The notes under the pieces are model-generated. The model was not told the DNA's origin, did no database searches, and was given only the letters and a program-made list of their open reading frames with translations. Position numbers and translations under genes: made by a program. This document shows, one piece after another, positions 1 through 8,402 of a stretch of 30,977 nt of DNA. Position 1 is the first letter of the stretch, and every line of letters starts with the position of its first letter. This DNA is from Rhizobiales bacterium TMED168 (lineage in GTDB: Bacteria > Pseudomonadota > Alphaproteobacteria > MED-G09): assembly GCA_002170885.2 (NCBI GenBank), contig NHHR02000004.1, forward strand, positions 1-30,977, read 5' to 3'.

Positions 1-619
1 ATTTTTCATACTTAAACATTATGCTCTTAAATAATTCTGATTCAAGAAAATTCATTAACCAATTTTGTATCTTCGGTTTATTTAATGAATCAAACCAATC
101 TATATCGGCTATTCGAAATTGACGAATAAAAGGCAATATTGAAATATCTAATGCTGAAATTTTGTCATCATAGAGAAATTTAGTGCTTTTTAATTGTTCT
201 TCTAATATCTCAATAAATACTAAACATTTTTCTCTATGCTCTAGAGGATCTTCATTATTATATCTCTTTGAGTATTTGTATCGATCTAAATGATACTTAA
301 ATTCGTTATCATTTTTTTGTATTAAAGAAGAACTTTTTTCTGATTGATTGGACCTTTTCCAATTTTCTGGATCATTTATATTGAGCGCCCAATTAATTAC
401 ATCAAGACTTTCATCTATTATTTCTCCAGAGTTTAATAAAAGAACTGGTACTGTTCCCTTTGGCGATAACTCAATCATAGATTTAGGTTTATCTCTCAAA
501 AGAACTTCTCTAAATTCTACTTTCTGTTGACTTACAGCTAAAGCCATTCTTGCGCGCATAGCATAAGGACATCTTCTAAAGGAATATATTATATGATTAT
601 CTGATTTGTCTTCCACCAA
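1..619 (-). CDS. Glutathione S-transferase family protein (C-terminus beyond window)
   Basis: The leftward frame stays open from about 619 to the window edge, so the C-terminal end is missing. The N-terminal part has a thioredoxin-fold GST pattern: a short beta strand (IIYSFRR), then CPYAMRARMAL with a Cys-Pro active-site-like motif, then SPKGTVPVLL carrying the cis-Pro of the glutathione site, then DESLDVINW, where GST families have the E-S pair that contacts the gamma-glutamyl group. A helical C-terminal half follows. No ATG precedes the first strand; in-frame TTG (619) or GTG (616) are candidate starts, with AGAGGT about nine bases before the TTG. The gene therefore overlaps the end of trhO by about 20 bases, suggesting translational coupling. 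The family conjugates or reduces substrates with glutathione in the cytoplasm; the substrate is unknown. Confidence 0.82.
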   Translation of the reverse strand, partial: MVEDKSDNHIIYSFRRCPYAMRARMALAVSQQKVEFREVLLRDKPKSMIELSPKGTVPVLLLNSGEIIDESLDVINWALNINDPENWKRSNQSEKSSSLIQKNDNEFKYHLDRYKYSKRYNNEDPLEHREKCLVFIEILEEQLKSTKFLYDDKISALDISILPFIRQFRIADIDWFDSLNKPKIQNWLMNFLESELFKSIMFKYEK

Positions 620-1541
620 GATGTTTTTCACCTCTATTTTTAGCCAAAAGTATTTGTTTTTGCCTTGATTTAAAACGTTCTTTTTTTTCTTTTGTTGTTT
701 TATCATAACAATAAATACAACTTATACCTTCCTTATATTTTTCATTTTGCATCTCTTTTTCAGTAATAGGCATACGACAAGCAAAACACATTTCATAAGA
801 TCCAATCTCTAGTTCATCTGTTAGGCAAACCCTTTGGTCGAAAACGAAACATTCCCCATCCCAAAGGCTATTTTTTTTATCAACTTTTTCTAGATATTTA
901 AGAATCCCACCCTGAAGATGATAGACGTCTTCAAAACCCTCTTCTTTCATAAGGGATGAGGCTTTCTCACATCGAATTCCCCCAGTGCAAAACATAGCAA
1001 TTTTCTTATTAATATTTTCTTTTGAATTTTTAAATTTTTTTACCCAATTTGGAAATTCTCTAAAAGATGATGTTTTTGGGTCAAGAGCGTTTTTAAATGA
1101 ACCAATTTTAGTTTCATAAATATTACGTGTATCAATAATAATAACATCTGGATTAGATATTAAATCATTCCAATCTTCTGGCTTAACATAAGTTCCAACT
1201 TTTTTATTAGGATTAATATTAGGAAGTCCAATAGTAACAATTTCTTTTTTGAGTCTTACTTTCATTCTATTAAATGGTTGTTTATCAGTTATTGAATATT
1301 TGATCTCAATATTGGAAAATCTTTTATCTTCCATAAGAATTTTAATAGTATCCTTTAGCTTATTAGCATTCCCTGAGATAGTTCCATTTATACCCTCATT
1401 GGCCAAAAGAATTGTACCCATAATATTATTTTCGTTACAAATAGCATAAAGATCATCCTGAAGAGGGGATAGGTCATCTATTTCAACAAATTTATATAAA
1501 GATGCTACTAATATTTTATTTTTTTCTAACATTTTTGTCAT
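597..1541 (-). CDS. trhO: tRNA uridine(34) hydroxylase TrhO (UPF0176, rhodanese-like)
   Basis: The 314-residue protein has the TrhO layout: an N-terminal acylphosphatase-like domain (residues 10-105, with LANEGINGTISG), a rhodanese domain (about 125-225) with the active loop CTGGIRCEKA and catalytic Cys185, and a C-terminal part with two CxxC pairs (C253/C256 and C276/C279) that may bind metal. TrhO family members hydroxylate U34 of certain tRNAs towards 5-hydroxyuridine, a step leading to the cmo5U or mcmo5U wobble modifications. It is somewhat shorter than the E. coli enzyme (about 350 residues). The start is uncertain because no clear Shine-Dalgarno site precedes 1541; a Met three codons later is an alternative. 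A GST gene overlaps its 3' end. Confidence 0.9.
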   Translation of the reverse strand: MTKMLEKNKILVASLYKFVEIDDLSPLQDDLYAICNENNIMGTILLANEGINGTISGNANKLKDTIKILMEDKRFSNIEIKYSITDKQPFNRMKVRLKKEIVTIGLPNINPNKKVGTYVKPEDWNDLISNPDVIIIDTRNIYETKIGSFKNALDPKTSSFREFPNWVKKFKNSKENINKKIAMFCTGGIRCEKASSLMKEEGFEDVYHLQGGILKYLEKVDKKNSLWDGECFVFDQRVCLTDELEIGSYEMCFACRMPITEKEMQNEKYKEGISCIYCYDKTTKEKKERFKSRQKQILLAKNRGEKHLGGRQIR

Positions 1542-1674
1542 TTAAGTCATTTTTTTACTTATTTCTTAAGATAAATTAATTTTTTAATTTTATCTATTAG
1601 ATTCAATTATTTAATTTTTCTATTGTCTAAAGGTAGTTTTATAGTATATGAAAGAAAGGAATGGAGTAAACAAT

Positions 1675-1983
1675 ATGCCTACAGGTACAGTTAAATGGTT
1701 TAATGGTCGTAAAGGTTATGGCTTTATTGAACCAGATGATGGTGAGAACGATGTTTTTGTTCACGTTACTGCTGTTAAGGACTCTGGTCTAGATGTTCTT
1801 AATGAAGGAGATAAAGTGAGCTTTGAACTAGTTGAAAATAGAGGAAGAATGGCTGCTGAAAAACTAGCTAAAGTGGATAGTGAGGAAGCACCTGCAGAAG
1901 AAACTGAAACTGAAGAAGAAGTTGAAGAAACTGAAACTGAAGAAGAGGAAACAGAAGCAGAAACGCCGGAAGAATCTGAGTAA
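1675..1983 (+). CDS. Cold-shock domain protein with acidic repeat tail
   Basis: The 102-residue protein has a cold-shock domain at residues 1-67 with both RNA-binding motifs: RNP1-like KGYGFIEP and RNP2-like DVFVHVTAV. These proteins bind single-stranded RNA or DNA and melt RNA structure. The remaining 35 residues are almost all Glu, Thr, Ala and Ser (EETETEEE repeated), an acidic disordered tail that typical CspA proteins (about 70 residues) lack. I chose ATG 1675 over an in-frame ATG at 1648 because GGAG lies eight bases upstream and [10 protein letters not shown] is the conserved family start, as in the neighbour at 2144. The tail could modulate nucleic acid affinity or bind basic partners; that is inference. 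Confidence 0.93.
   Translation: MPTGTVKWFNGRKGYGFIEPDDGENDVFVHVTAVKDSGLDVLNEGDKVSFELVENRGRMAAEKLAKVDSEEAPAEETETEEEVEETETEEEETEAETPEESE
1897..1947 (+). repeat. 27-bp imperfect tandem repeat encoding the acidic tail
   Basis: A 24-base core beginning GAAGAAACTGAAACTGAAG occurs at 1897-1920 and again at 1924-1947 with one A-to-G change. The period is 27 bases, so the frame is kept and the peptide EETETEEE is repeated. This looks like an in-frame duplication that lengthened the tail of the cold-shock protein. Confidence 0.85.
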
Positions 1984-2143
1984 TCTCTCAAAATTATAAT
2001 TTCTTTTTAAGTAAGTCCTAAATTACTAAAGAATGTTTTTGCATTGCTTTTTAATTGTAAGGTTTAAGTAAACGGATAACAGTTATAAGCAAGATAGGAA
2101 TTTGTTTTTTTCAAATTATTAATATTAAAAAGGAGTAATAATT

Positions 2144-2368
2144 ATGCCAACAGGAACAGTTAAATGGTTTAACGCCAATAAAGGGTTTGGTTTCATCGAG
2201 CCCGATGAAGGCGATAGTGATGTATTTGTTCACGTTACCGCAGTTCAGGAATCTGGTTTAGGAAGTCTTGACGAAGGTGATAGAGTTAGTTTCGAATTAG
2301 TTGAAAATAGAGGTAAAATGGCTGCAGGAAACTTAAGCCAAGCTGATGCTAAAGAAGAATCTGAATAA
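2144..2368 (+). CDS. Cold-shock protein, CspA family
   Basis: This is a 74-residue single-domain cold-shock protein with the motifs KGFGFIEP and DVFVHVTAV and a short acidic end (KEESE). It is a close paralogue of the protein at 1675; their first ten residues differ only at the last. AAGGAG lies nine bases before the ATG. A 160-base gap separates the two genes, so this copy may have its own promoter and a long leader, as cspA genes often do, though I see no clear cold-box motif. A terminator follows. The expected role is RNA chaperone; cold induction cannot be judged from the sequence. Confidence 0.95.
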   Translation: MPTGTVKWFNANKGFGFIEPDEGDSDVFVHVTAVQESGLGSLDEGDRVSFELVENRGKMAAGNLSQADAKEESE

Positions 2369-2389
2369 ATAATAAATACAATAATTATT

Positions 2390-2438
2390 AAGCCTATAAC
2401 TTTTAGTGCACTGTGTATTATGGTTATGGGCTTTTTTT
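2390..2438 (+). terminator. Rho-independent terminator after the second cold-shock gene
   Basis: The arm AAGCCTATAAC (2390-2400) pairs with GTTATGGGCTT (2423-2433), giving 11 pairs with one G-U, around a loop that contains the small palindrome AGTGCACT. A run of T follows to 2438. Confidence 0.8.
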
Positions 2439-2474
2439 GTTTTAAATTATATCTCTCTTTTTTTTAAATAGAGT

Positions 2475-2480
2475 TATAAT
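2475..2480 (+). promoter_or_regulatory. Candidate -10 box for tRNA-Arg
   Basis: A perfect TATAAT lies 35 bases before the mature 5' end of the tRNA, which would leave a 5' leader of roughly 28 bases. The -35 region is pyrimidine-rich and does not match the consensus, so this is only a candidate. Confidence 0.4.
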
Positions 2481-2514
2481 AGTAATAGGGTGCTTTATAG
2501 ATTTAATATTATTG

Positions 2515-2591
2515 GGTCCCTTAGCTCAGCTGGATAGAGCACTGGTCTTCGAAACCAGGTGTCAGAGGTTCGAATCCTCTAGGGACCGCCA
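2515..2591 (+). tRNA. tRNA-Arg (anticodon UCG)
   Basis: The 77-base cloverleaf is complete. Acceptor arm GGTCCCT/AGGGACC pairs fully, the D arm is GCTC/GAGC, and the anticodon stem CTGGT/ACCAG encloses the loop CTTCGAA with anticodon TCG at positions 34-36. The T arm is AGAGG/CCTCT with loop TTCGAAT. The CCA end is encoded (2589-2591). UCG reads CGA and, with wobble, other CGN arginine codons. The cystathionine beta-synthase gene starts 17 bases downstream, so read-through co-transcription is possible. Confidence 0.97.
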
Positions 2592-2608
2592 AATTTTGAG
2601 GTTGTGAT

Positions 2609-3994
2609 ATGAAAAAATTACCATTGCCAGAAATTAATCACTCCCTTTTGGAGATGGTTGGTAATACCCCGCTTTTGGAAATAAAAAATATTGATGTTGG
2701 TCTGTGTCGTTTATTTGTAAAAATGGAGTCTCAAAATCCAGGTGGATCTATTAAAGATCGTGTAGCTGTTTCAATTATTGAACAAGCAGAGACAGATGGG
2801 CTTTTAAAATCAGGTGGCACTATTGTTGAGGCGACTGCAGGAAATACAGGTTTAGGATTGGCGCTTATAGGAGCTCTAAAAGGATATAGAGTAATTCTTG
2901 TTATTCCAGATAAAATGAGCCAGGAGAAAATTTTACATTTAAAGGCTCTTGGAACTGAGATCATTTTTACAAGATCAGATGTATCTAAAGATCATCCAGA
3001 ATATTATCATAATATTGCTGAAAAAATTGTTAAGGAAACTCCTGGATCTTTTTATGCCAATCAATTTGGAAATCCAGCAAATGTTTTAGCCCATGAAACA
3101 ACAACAGGACCAGAAATTTGGGAACAAATGAATCATGATATCGATGCATTCGTAGCTGGAGTTGGTTCAGGTGGAACTTTGACAGGAATTGGAAAATTCT
3201 TCAAAAGCGTCTCTCCAGAGACTCAAATAGTTGCTGCGGATCCAGAAGGATCGATTATTTTTGATGCAGTAAAAAAAGGATCTTTTTCTTATGAAGGTGG
3301 TTCCTGGCTAGTAGAGGGTATTGGGGAAGACTTTATTCCTGATATTTTAGATCTATCCTACATAGATGATGCAGTGACAATTCATGATAGTAAAGCATTT
3401 GAGACCTTAGATATTTTGTTAAAAAAAGAAGGTATTCTTGCGGGGTCATCAGCTGGAACCCTAGTGGCGGGAGCTATAGAGTGGTGTAAAGCTCAGACTG
3501 AACCAAAAAGAGTTGTTACTTTGATATGTGATACAGGAAATAAATATTTATCGAAAGTTTTTGATGAAGCCTGGTTAAGTAATAATGGTTTTAATAATCG
3601 TAATTTAAAAAATGATTTAAGTGATCTCGTGGTTATGCGAGCTGATCAAGGGCAGGTAATTAGTGTAAAAGAAGATGATACTGTCTTAATTGCATATAAT
3701 AGGATGAGAAATTCTAATATTTCTCAACTTCCTGTATTATCTGATGGAAATGTGGTTGGCGTAGTAGAGGAGAATGATATTTTAAGTAATTGCTTAAATA
3801 AAAAAAATGGTTTTTCAGATTCAATTGCTGATGTAATGTCTAAGGATATAAATCAAATTGACTCAAAATCATCTATTGACGAACTATCATCTATTTTAGA
3901 TGAAGAAAATTTTGCTATCGTTATGGAAAATAATACTTTTATTGGATTATTAACTAAAGTTGATTTATTAGCATACTTGAAGAAAAATATTTAA
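2609..3994 (+). CDS. Cystathionine beta-synthase (PLP domain plus CBS-domain pair)
   Basis: The 461-residue protein has a fold-type II PLP domain (about 1-320): the PLP lysine K49 in GGSIKDR, the substrate loop EATAGNTG, the phosphate-binding loop VGSGGTLTG, and GSSAGT near residue 287. A pair of CBS domains follows from about 335 to the end. This arrangement is typical of cystathionine beta-synthase and absent from ordinary CysK cysteine synthases. The enzyme would condense serine and homocysteine to cystathionine in the cytoplasm. GAGG precedes the ATG at a normal distance. A cystathionine gamma-lyase gene follows after nine bases, supporting the assignment. The N-terminal haem-binding segment of animal CBS is absent. 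O-acetylserine sulfhydrylase activity cannot be excluded. Confidence 0.87.
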   Translation: MKKLPLPEINHSLLEMVGNTPLLEIKNIDVGLCRLFVKMESQNPGGSIKDRVAVSIIEQAETDGLLKSGGTIVEATAGNTGLGLALIGALKGYRVILVIPDKMSQEKILHLKALGTEIIFTRSDVSKDHPEYYHNIAEKIVKETPGSFYANQFGNPANVLAHETTTGPEIWEQMNHDIDAFVAGVGSGGTLTGIGKFFKSVSPETQIVAADPEGSIIFDAVKKGSFSYEGGSWLVEGIGEDFIPDILDLSYIDDAVTIHDSKAFETLDILLKKEGILAGSSAGTLVAGAIEWCKAQTEPKRVVTLICDTGNKYLSKVFDEAWLSNNGFNNRNLKNDLSDLVVMRADQGQVISVKEDDTVLIAYNRMRNSNISQLPVLSDGNVVGVVEENDILSNCLNKKNGFSDSIADVMSKDINQIDSKSSIDELSSILDEENFAIVMENNTFIGLLTKVDLLAYLKKNI

Positions 3995-4003
3995 GAGGCA
4001 GTT

Positions 4004-5164
4004 ATGAGCAAAGATAAGTCAGGATTTGACACTAGAGCTATTCATGCTGGTCAGAAGAGTGACCCAGTTACTGGGGCTGTAATGACTCCAATATATGCCT
4101 CATCGACATATGAGCAAGAAAGTCCAGGTGTTCATAAAGGGTATGAATATTCAAGGACTTCAAATCCAACTAGAAAAGCTTTGGAGGATTGCATTGCTGA
4201 TCTTGAGGGTGGAGACTCAGGTTTTGCTTTTGCATCAGGTATGGCAGCTACCTCAACAATTTTAGAGTTATTAAATACTGGTGATCATGTTGTTGCATCT
4301 GATGATCTTTATGGAGGAACATATAGATTAATGGAAGATGTTAGGAAACGAACGTCTTCACTTGATTTCAGTTTTGTAGATTTCTCAGATGTTAATAATA
4401 TTCTAAAAGAAATAAAGTCTAATACAAAAATGTTATGGCTTGAAACACCATCAAACCCTCTTTTAAAGGTTACAGATCTGCAAGCGGTTTCCTCAGCAAT
4501 TAACGATAAAAATATTATTAAAGTATGTGATAATACTTTTTCGTCTCCATGGATTCAGAGGCCTTTAGATTTTAATTTTGATATAGTAATGCATTCAGCA
4601 ACAAAATATATTGGTGGCCATTCGGATGTGGTAGGTGGTTTAGCAATAACATCAAAAAATAGATCTGATTTATCGAAGGAACTTGGTTATTTAATTAACG
4701 CAAGTGGAGGTATCGCTGGACCATTTGATAGCTTTCTTCTTTTGAGAAGTTTGAAAACTTTGTCAGTTAGAATGCAACGACATTCCGAAAATGCTCAAAA
4801 GGTTGCCGAATTCCTGGAAAATCATCCATCTGTTTCTAAGACAATATACCCTGGCCTTAAAAGTCATCCTCAGCACAAAATTGCTAAAAATCAAATGCAT
4901 ATGTTTGGTGGTATGGTTACTTTTATAGTCAAAGGCGGTCTTTCATCTGCGAAAAATGTTCTCGAAAATTTAAAAATTTTTACACTTGCAGAAAGTCTTG
5001 GAGGTGCCGAGAGTCTAGCAGAACATCCTGCAATAATGACTCATGCGTCTATACCAAAAGAAACACGTCAATCACTAGGGATAGATGATGGTCTTATACG
5101 TTTATCAGTTGGTATTGAGTCAGTTGAAGATTTAATCGATGATTTAGCTAATGCCTTAAAATAA
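4004..5164 (+). CDS. Cystathionine gamma-lyase (Cys/Met metabolism PLP enzyme)
   Basis: The 386-residue fold-type I PLP enzyme carries YSRTSNPTR, the PLP-ring segment DDLYGGTYRL, and the Schiff-base lysine K201 in HSATKYIGGHSD. The C-terminal stretch SLGGAESLAEHPAIMTHASI resembles gamma-lyases more than gamma-synthases, as judged from remembered family sequences. The expected reaction splits cystathionine into cysteine, 2-oxobutyrate and ammonia, completing reverse transsulfuration with the upstream beta-synthase. The two genes are nine bases apart, with AAGAGG before this ATG, so they form an operon. Related enzymes (cystathionine gamma-synthase, methionine gamma-lyase) share these motifs, so substrate choice rests partly on context. 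Confidence 0.85.
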   Translation: MSKDKSGFDTRAIHAGQKSDPVTGAVMTPIYASSTYEQESPGVHKGYEYSRTSNPTRKALEDCIADLEGGDSGFAFASGMAATSTILELLNTGDHVVASDDLYGGTYRLMEDVRKRTSSLDFSFVDFSDVNNILKEIKSNTKMLWLETPSNPLLKVTDLQAVSSAINDKNIIKVCDNTFSSPWIQRPLDFNFDIVMHSATKYIGGHSDVVGGLAITSKNRSDLSKELGYLINASGGIAGPFDSFLLLRSLKTLSVRMQRHSENAQKVAEFLENHPSVSKTIYPGLKSHPQHKIAKNQMHMFGGMVTFIVKGGLSSAKNVLENLKIFTLAESLGGAESLAEHPAIMTHASIPKETRQSLGIDDGLIRLSVGIESVEDLIDDLANALK

Positions 5165-5174
5165 GACTTATTTT
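5158..5174. terminator. Possible weak bidirectional terminator at a convergent junction
   Basis: AAAATAA (5158-5164) pairs with TTATTTT (5168-5174) around the loop GAC. The two arms contain the stop codons of the converging genes, and A or T tracts flank both sides. The stem has only A-T pairs, so termination strength would be low. Confidence 0.3.
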
Positions 5175-6367
5175 ATTTTCATTTTAAATGCATCATATTT
5201 ATATATCCATTTTGATTGAATCAAAATTATTGGAATAATTTTACTTAATATATAAAGACCTAAATGCATAAAAAATTTAAAAAAATTATTACTGGTATGA
5301 AAAAATTTTAAGTTTCTATGTGAAGCCTTTGAAAGACTATAAATTCTTTTTTTTCTATTTTTTTCATATTTTAAAAAAATATTTTTGTGGCTTATATTTT
5401 TTGCAATTAACCGAGAAAGAATTACAGCATCTTCCATTGCTGAATTTGAACCTTGACCATAAGATGGCGACATCGAGTGGGCAGCATCACCAATAATAAT
5501 AGCTCTATTAGAAATCCAATTTTTTACATTTTTAATATTGAATAAACCCCATTTGTTTGGATTTTCAGTACTTTCTATTATTTCTTTAATCACCTTATTT
5601 TTTAATCCAAAGTCACTAATTAAGTCATTTTTATTTCCAGTTTGATACCAAGAATCATCTGTCCACTCATTTTTCTTTACCGTCCCAATGAAATTTAAAA
5701 GTTTATTTCTATTTACAGGATAGTGAACAAAGTGTTTGTTTTTACCCACCCAAATGGTTGGAGGAAGTTTTTTTATTTTTTCAGAAAGACCATCAATTTT
5801 GACTAATCCTCTCCAAGCAATAATTTTTGAAAATTCATTTTTTGAGTCGGGATTAAGTTTTTTTCTAACTTTTGAATTTATTCCATCACATCCAACAATT
5901 ATTGATCCATCAACTGTTTTTTGATTACTAAATTCTACTCTTACATAATTATTATTTTCTTTATAGTTTTCAAATTCATGATCAAAAAATATAGTATCAG
6001 GACTTAGATTATTAATTTCATGTGTTAACGAGGTAATTACATCCTTTCTTTGTGCTTGAAAAAATGGGTAATTAAATTTTTTTTCACAACTACTATTTAA
6101 ATTTTGATTGGCGATCAAGAAACCATTATTAAAATTTTTTAACTCAATATTATTAGGTTTACATGCCAATTTATTAATTTCTTCTTTTAAACCAAGGTTA
6201 TAAAGAATTGAGGTACCATTAGGACTTATATTTATTCCAGCCCCTCTTTGCTCAATTTCTTTTTCTTTATCAAAAAGTAAAACATTAATTTTCTGTCTTA
6301 AAAGGGCTAAGGTCAGCGTTAATCCGCATATGCCGGCACCAATTACAATAATTGGTTTATTATTCAT
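5168..6367 (-). CDS. FAD-dependent monooxygenase (salicylate hydroxylase-like)
   Basis: The 399-residue protein has the group A flavin monooxygenase pattern: the N-terminal FAD motif GAGICG (10-15), the GCDG motif at 159-162, and GDAAHSMSPSYGQG from residue 293, which binds the FAD ribityl chain. A hydrophobic stretch lies near residues 365-385. Such enzymes use NAD(P)H and O2 to hydroxylate aromatic or cyclic substrates; relatives act on salicylate, 3-hydroxybenzoate and 6-hydroxynicotinate, so the substrate cannot be named. AGGA precedes the ATG at a good distance. It converges on the cystathionine gamma-lyase gene with a three-base gap and is divergent from acetoacetyl-CoA synthetase. Its coding sequence is very A/T and Lys/Asn rich, even for this window. 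Confidence 0.85.
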   Translation of the reverse strand: MNNKPIIVIGAGICGLTLTLALLRQKINVLLFDKEKEIEQRGAGINISPNGTSILYNLGLKEEINKLACKPNNIELKNFNNGFLIANQNLNSSCEKKFNYPFFQAQRKDVITSLTHEINNLSPDTIFFDHEFENYKENNNYVRVEFSNQKTVDGSIIVGCDGINSKVRKKLNPDSKNEFSKIIAWRGLVKIDGLSEKIKKLPPTIWVGKNKHFVHYPVNRNKLLNFIGTVKKNEWTDDSWYQTGNKNDLISDFGLKNKVIKEIIESTENPNKWGLFNIKNVKNWISNRAIIIGDAAHSMSPSYGQGSNSAMEDAVILSRLIAKNISHKNIFLKYEKNRKKRIYSLSKASHRNLKFFHTSNNFFKFFMHLGLYILSKIIPIILIQSKWIYKYDAFKMKIK

Positions 6368-6395
6368 AAAATATCCTGATTTTAGTTAATTATCA

Positions 6396-6444
6396 GATTG
6401 TCAGTTTTTATGGGATTGTCAATAAGCCTTGTTCATATGATTAT
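6396..6444 (+). promoter_or_regulatory. Divergent promoter region with repeated GATTGTCA; candidate leaderless promoter
   Basis: GATTGTCA occurs at 6396-6403 and 6414-6421 in the same orientation, 18 bases apart, between two divergent genes. The second copy holds TTGTCA (6416-6421), which with 17 bases of spacing meets GATTAT (6439-6444), a fair -35/-10 pair. The predicted start falls at or near the ATG at 6451, and no Shine-Dalgarno site is seen there. The repeats could also be regulator half-sites. Confidence 0.35.
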
Positions 6445-6450
6445 CCATGC

Positions 6451-8397
6451 ATGAGCAGAATTTTGTGGAACCCAGATAAAGAAATTATGGACTCATCATC
6501 AATGATGAGGCTTGCCAAAGATTATAACCTTTTAGATGAGAATAAAAAATTTAACTATAATTCTCTGCATAGCTGGAGTGTGAATAATCTTGAAAGCTTT
6601 TGGAAAGAGGTTTGGGAAGGTAATAATATAATTGGTGATTTTGGTGAAAGATCATATTCTCCAAATAGTAATATTAGAAAGGCTACCTTCTTTCCAGATG
6701 CATCTCTTAATTTTGCTGAAAATCTTCTATCTGGAGATGATAACCGGCAAGCAATTATTTTTCACGGTGAGGGCAGGGAAAGTTTTTCTTTAACTTTGAG
6801 AGAATTAAAAGAAAATGTTGCCTCTATAGCAAACTGGATGAGAGAAATTGGTATTAAAAAGGGTGATTGTGTTGCAACTCTTCTTCCAAATTGTCCAGAA
6901 GCAATAATTACTATGTTAGCTTCATCATCTATTGGGGCAATTTTCACTTCATGTTCTCCAGATTTTGGGGTTGAAGGGATTATTGATAGATTTGGGCAAA
7001 GTAAACCAAAGGTTTTAATTTCATGTGATGGTTATGGTTATGGTGGAAAGATTTTTAATATTCAAGACAAAACTGAAATAGTAAAAAAATCTATTTCTTC
7101 TGTTAATGAACTTATTATTGTTGATTATCTCTCAAATAATAAAAATAAAAATAAACACAATCTCTCTTGGGAGAAAATTATTAAAGATTATAAAAGTGAA
7201 AAAATTATTTTCCAAAGAATACCTTTTAACTCACCGCTATATATTCTTTACTCAAGTGGAACTACTGGAAAACCAAAGTGTATCGTTCATTCCGCTGGTG
7301 GTGTTCTTCTTCAGCACATTAAAGAACACACCTATCATTGTGATTTAAGAAAGAATGATAGAATTATGTATTTTACGACATGTGGTTGGATGATGTGGAA
7401 CTGGATGGTTTCAGCTCTAGCAAAAGAAGTAACCTTAGTTTTATATGATGGATCACCTGTGGAGCCTGATGCAAATATTTTATTTGAGATAGCGGATAAG
7501 GAAAAGCTCACTTTTTTAGGGGTTTCAGCAAAATATATTGATAGCCTCTCTAAGGCTAATGCTAATCCAAAAAATTCTTTCAGTTTATCAGATTTAAGAA
7601 CTATTGCGTCAACTGGTTCACCGTTAGGTCCAAGTGGGTATGATTGGGTTTATTCACATGTGAAAAATGATGTTCAATTATCATCTATGTCAGGGGGAAC
7701 TGATTTAGTTGCGTGTTTTGTTGGCGGTAATCCATGCCTTCCAATACACAGAGGTGAAATTCAATGTTCTATATTAGGAATGGATACTCAGTCATGGGAT
7801 AATAGGAATAATAAAGTTATAAATGAAGCTGGAGAGTTAGTTTGTACTAAACCATTTCCCTCAATGCCAATAAAATTTTTGAATGATAAAAATGATGAAA
7901 AATATACTAATGCCTATTTCTCGAAGTACGAAAATGTATGGCATCACGGAGATTTCATAATAGAGACAGAGAAAAAAACTTTTATTGTTGAGGGTAGGTC
8001 GGATGCAACCTTAAATCCAGGTGGGATTAGAATTGGAACTGCTGAAATATATCGTCATGTTGAAAGTCATAAAATGGTTAAAGAGGCCCTAGCTGTTGGA
8101 CAAGAATGGGAAGATGATGAGAGAATAATTTTATATCTAATTATGAAAGAAAATATTTTATTAGATAATAAATTAAAATTAGAAATTAAGTCCTTTATAA
8201 GAAAAAAGGCTAGCCCTAGACATGTTCCTTCAAAAATTTTTCGAGTAGAAGATTTTCCAAGGACAAGATCAGGAAAAATCTCTGAGTTAGCTGTTAAAGA
8301 CATAATTCATGGAAGAGAGATTAAAAATACAGAAGCATTAATTAACCCTGAAATTTTAAACATTTTTATAGATTTTAAAGAATTATTTAAAAAATAA
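6451..8397 (+). CDS. Acetoacetyl-CoA synthetase
   Basis: The 648-residue acyl-adenylate-forming enzyme begins with the N-terminal segment typical of acetoacetate-CoA ligases (ILWNPDKE) and has the full motif set: YSSGTTGKPKCIVHSAGG (P-loop-like AMP site), MSGGTD, the C-terminal hinge region GRSDATLNPGGIRIG, and RTRSGKISELAVK with the catalytic lysine. Length matches the family (about 650). It makes acetoacetyl-CoA from acetoacetate, ATP and CoA, feeding thiolase or hydroxybutyrate metabolism; a thiolase is encoded at 21493. No Shine-Dalgarno site is seen, consistent with the leaderless promoter suggested just upstream. The 3' end converges on the Baeyer-Villiger-type gene with a five-base gap. 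Confidence 0.93.
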   Translation: MSRILWNPDKEIMDSSSMMRLAKDYNLLDENKKFNYNSLHSWSVNNLESFWKEVWEGNNIIGDFGERSYSPNSNIRKATFFPDASLNFAENLLSGDDNRQAIIFHGEGRESFSLTLRELKENVASIANWMREIGIKKGDCVATLLPNCPEAIITMLASSSIGAIFTSCSPDFGVEGIIDRFGQSKPKVLISCDGYGYGGKIFNIQDKTEIVKKSISSVNELIIVDYLSNNKNKNKHNLSWEKIIKDYKSEKIIFQRIPFNSPLYILYSSGTTGKPKCIVHSAGGVLLQHIKEHTYHCDLRKNDRIMYFTTCGWMMWNWMVSALAKEVTLVLYDGSPVEPDANILFEIADKEKLTFLGVSAKYIDSLSKANANPKNSFSLSDLRTIASTGSPLGPSGYDWVYSHVKNDVQLSSMSGGTDLVACFVGGNPCLPIHRGEIQCSILGMDTQSWDNRNNKVINEAGELVCTKPFPSMPIKFLNDKNDEKYTNAYFSKYENVWHHGDFIIETEKKTFIVEGRSDATLNPGGIRIGTAEIYRHVESHKMVKEALAVGQEWEDDERIILYLIMKENILLDNKLKLEIKSFIRKKASPRHVPSKIFRVEDFPRTRSGKISELAVKDIIHGREIKNTEALINPEILNIFIDFKELFKK

Positions 8398-8402
8398 CTT
8401 TT

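Noticed and set aside
1761..1991. Leftward serine-rich frame opposite the acidic cold-shock protein
   Set aside because: Poly-Ser/Val is the reverse complement of Glu/Thr codons; the forward frame has a conserved domain and ribosome binding site.
2515..2591. tRNA 3' end as a phage or island attachment site
   Set aside because: No second copy of the 3' tRNA segment and no integrase were seen in the window.
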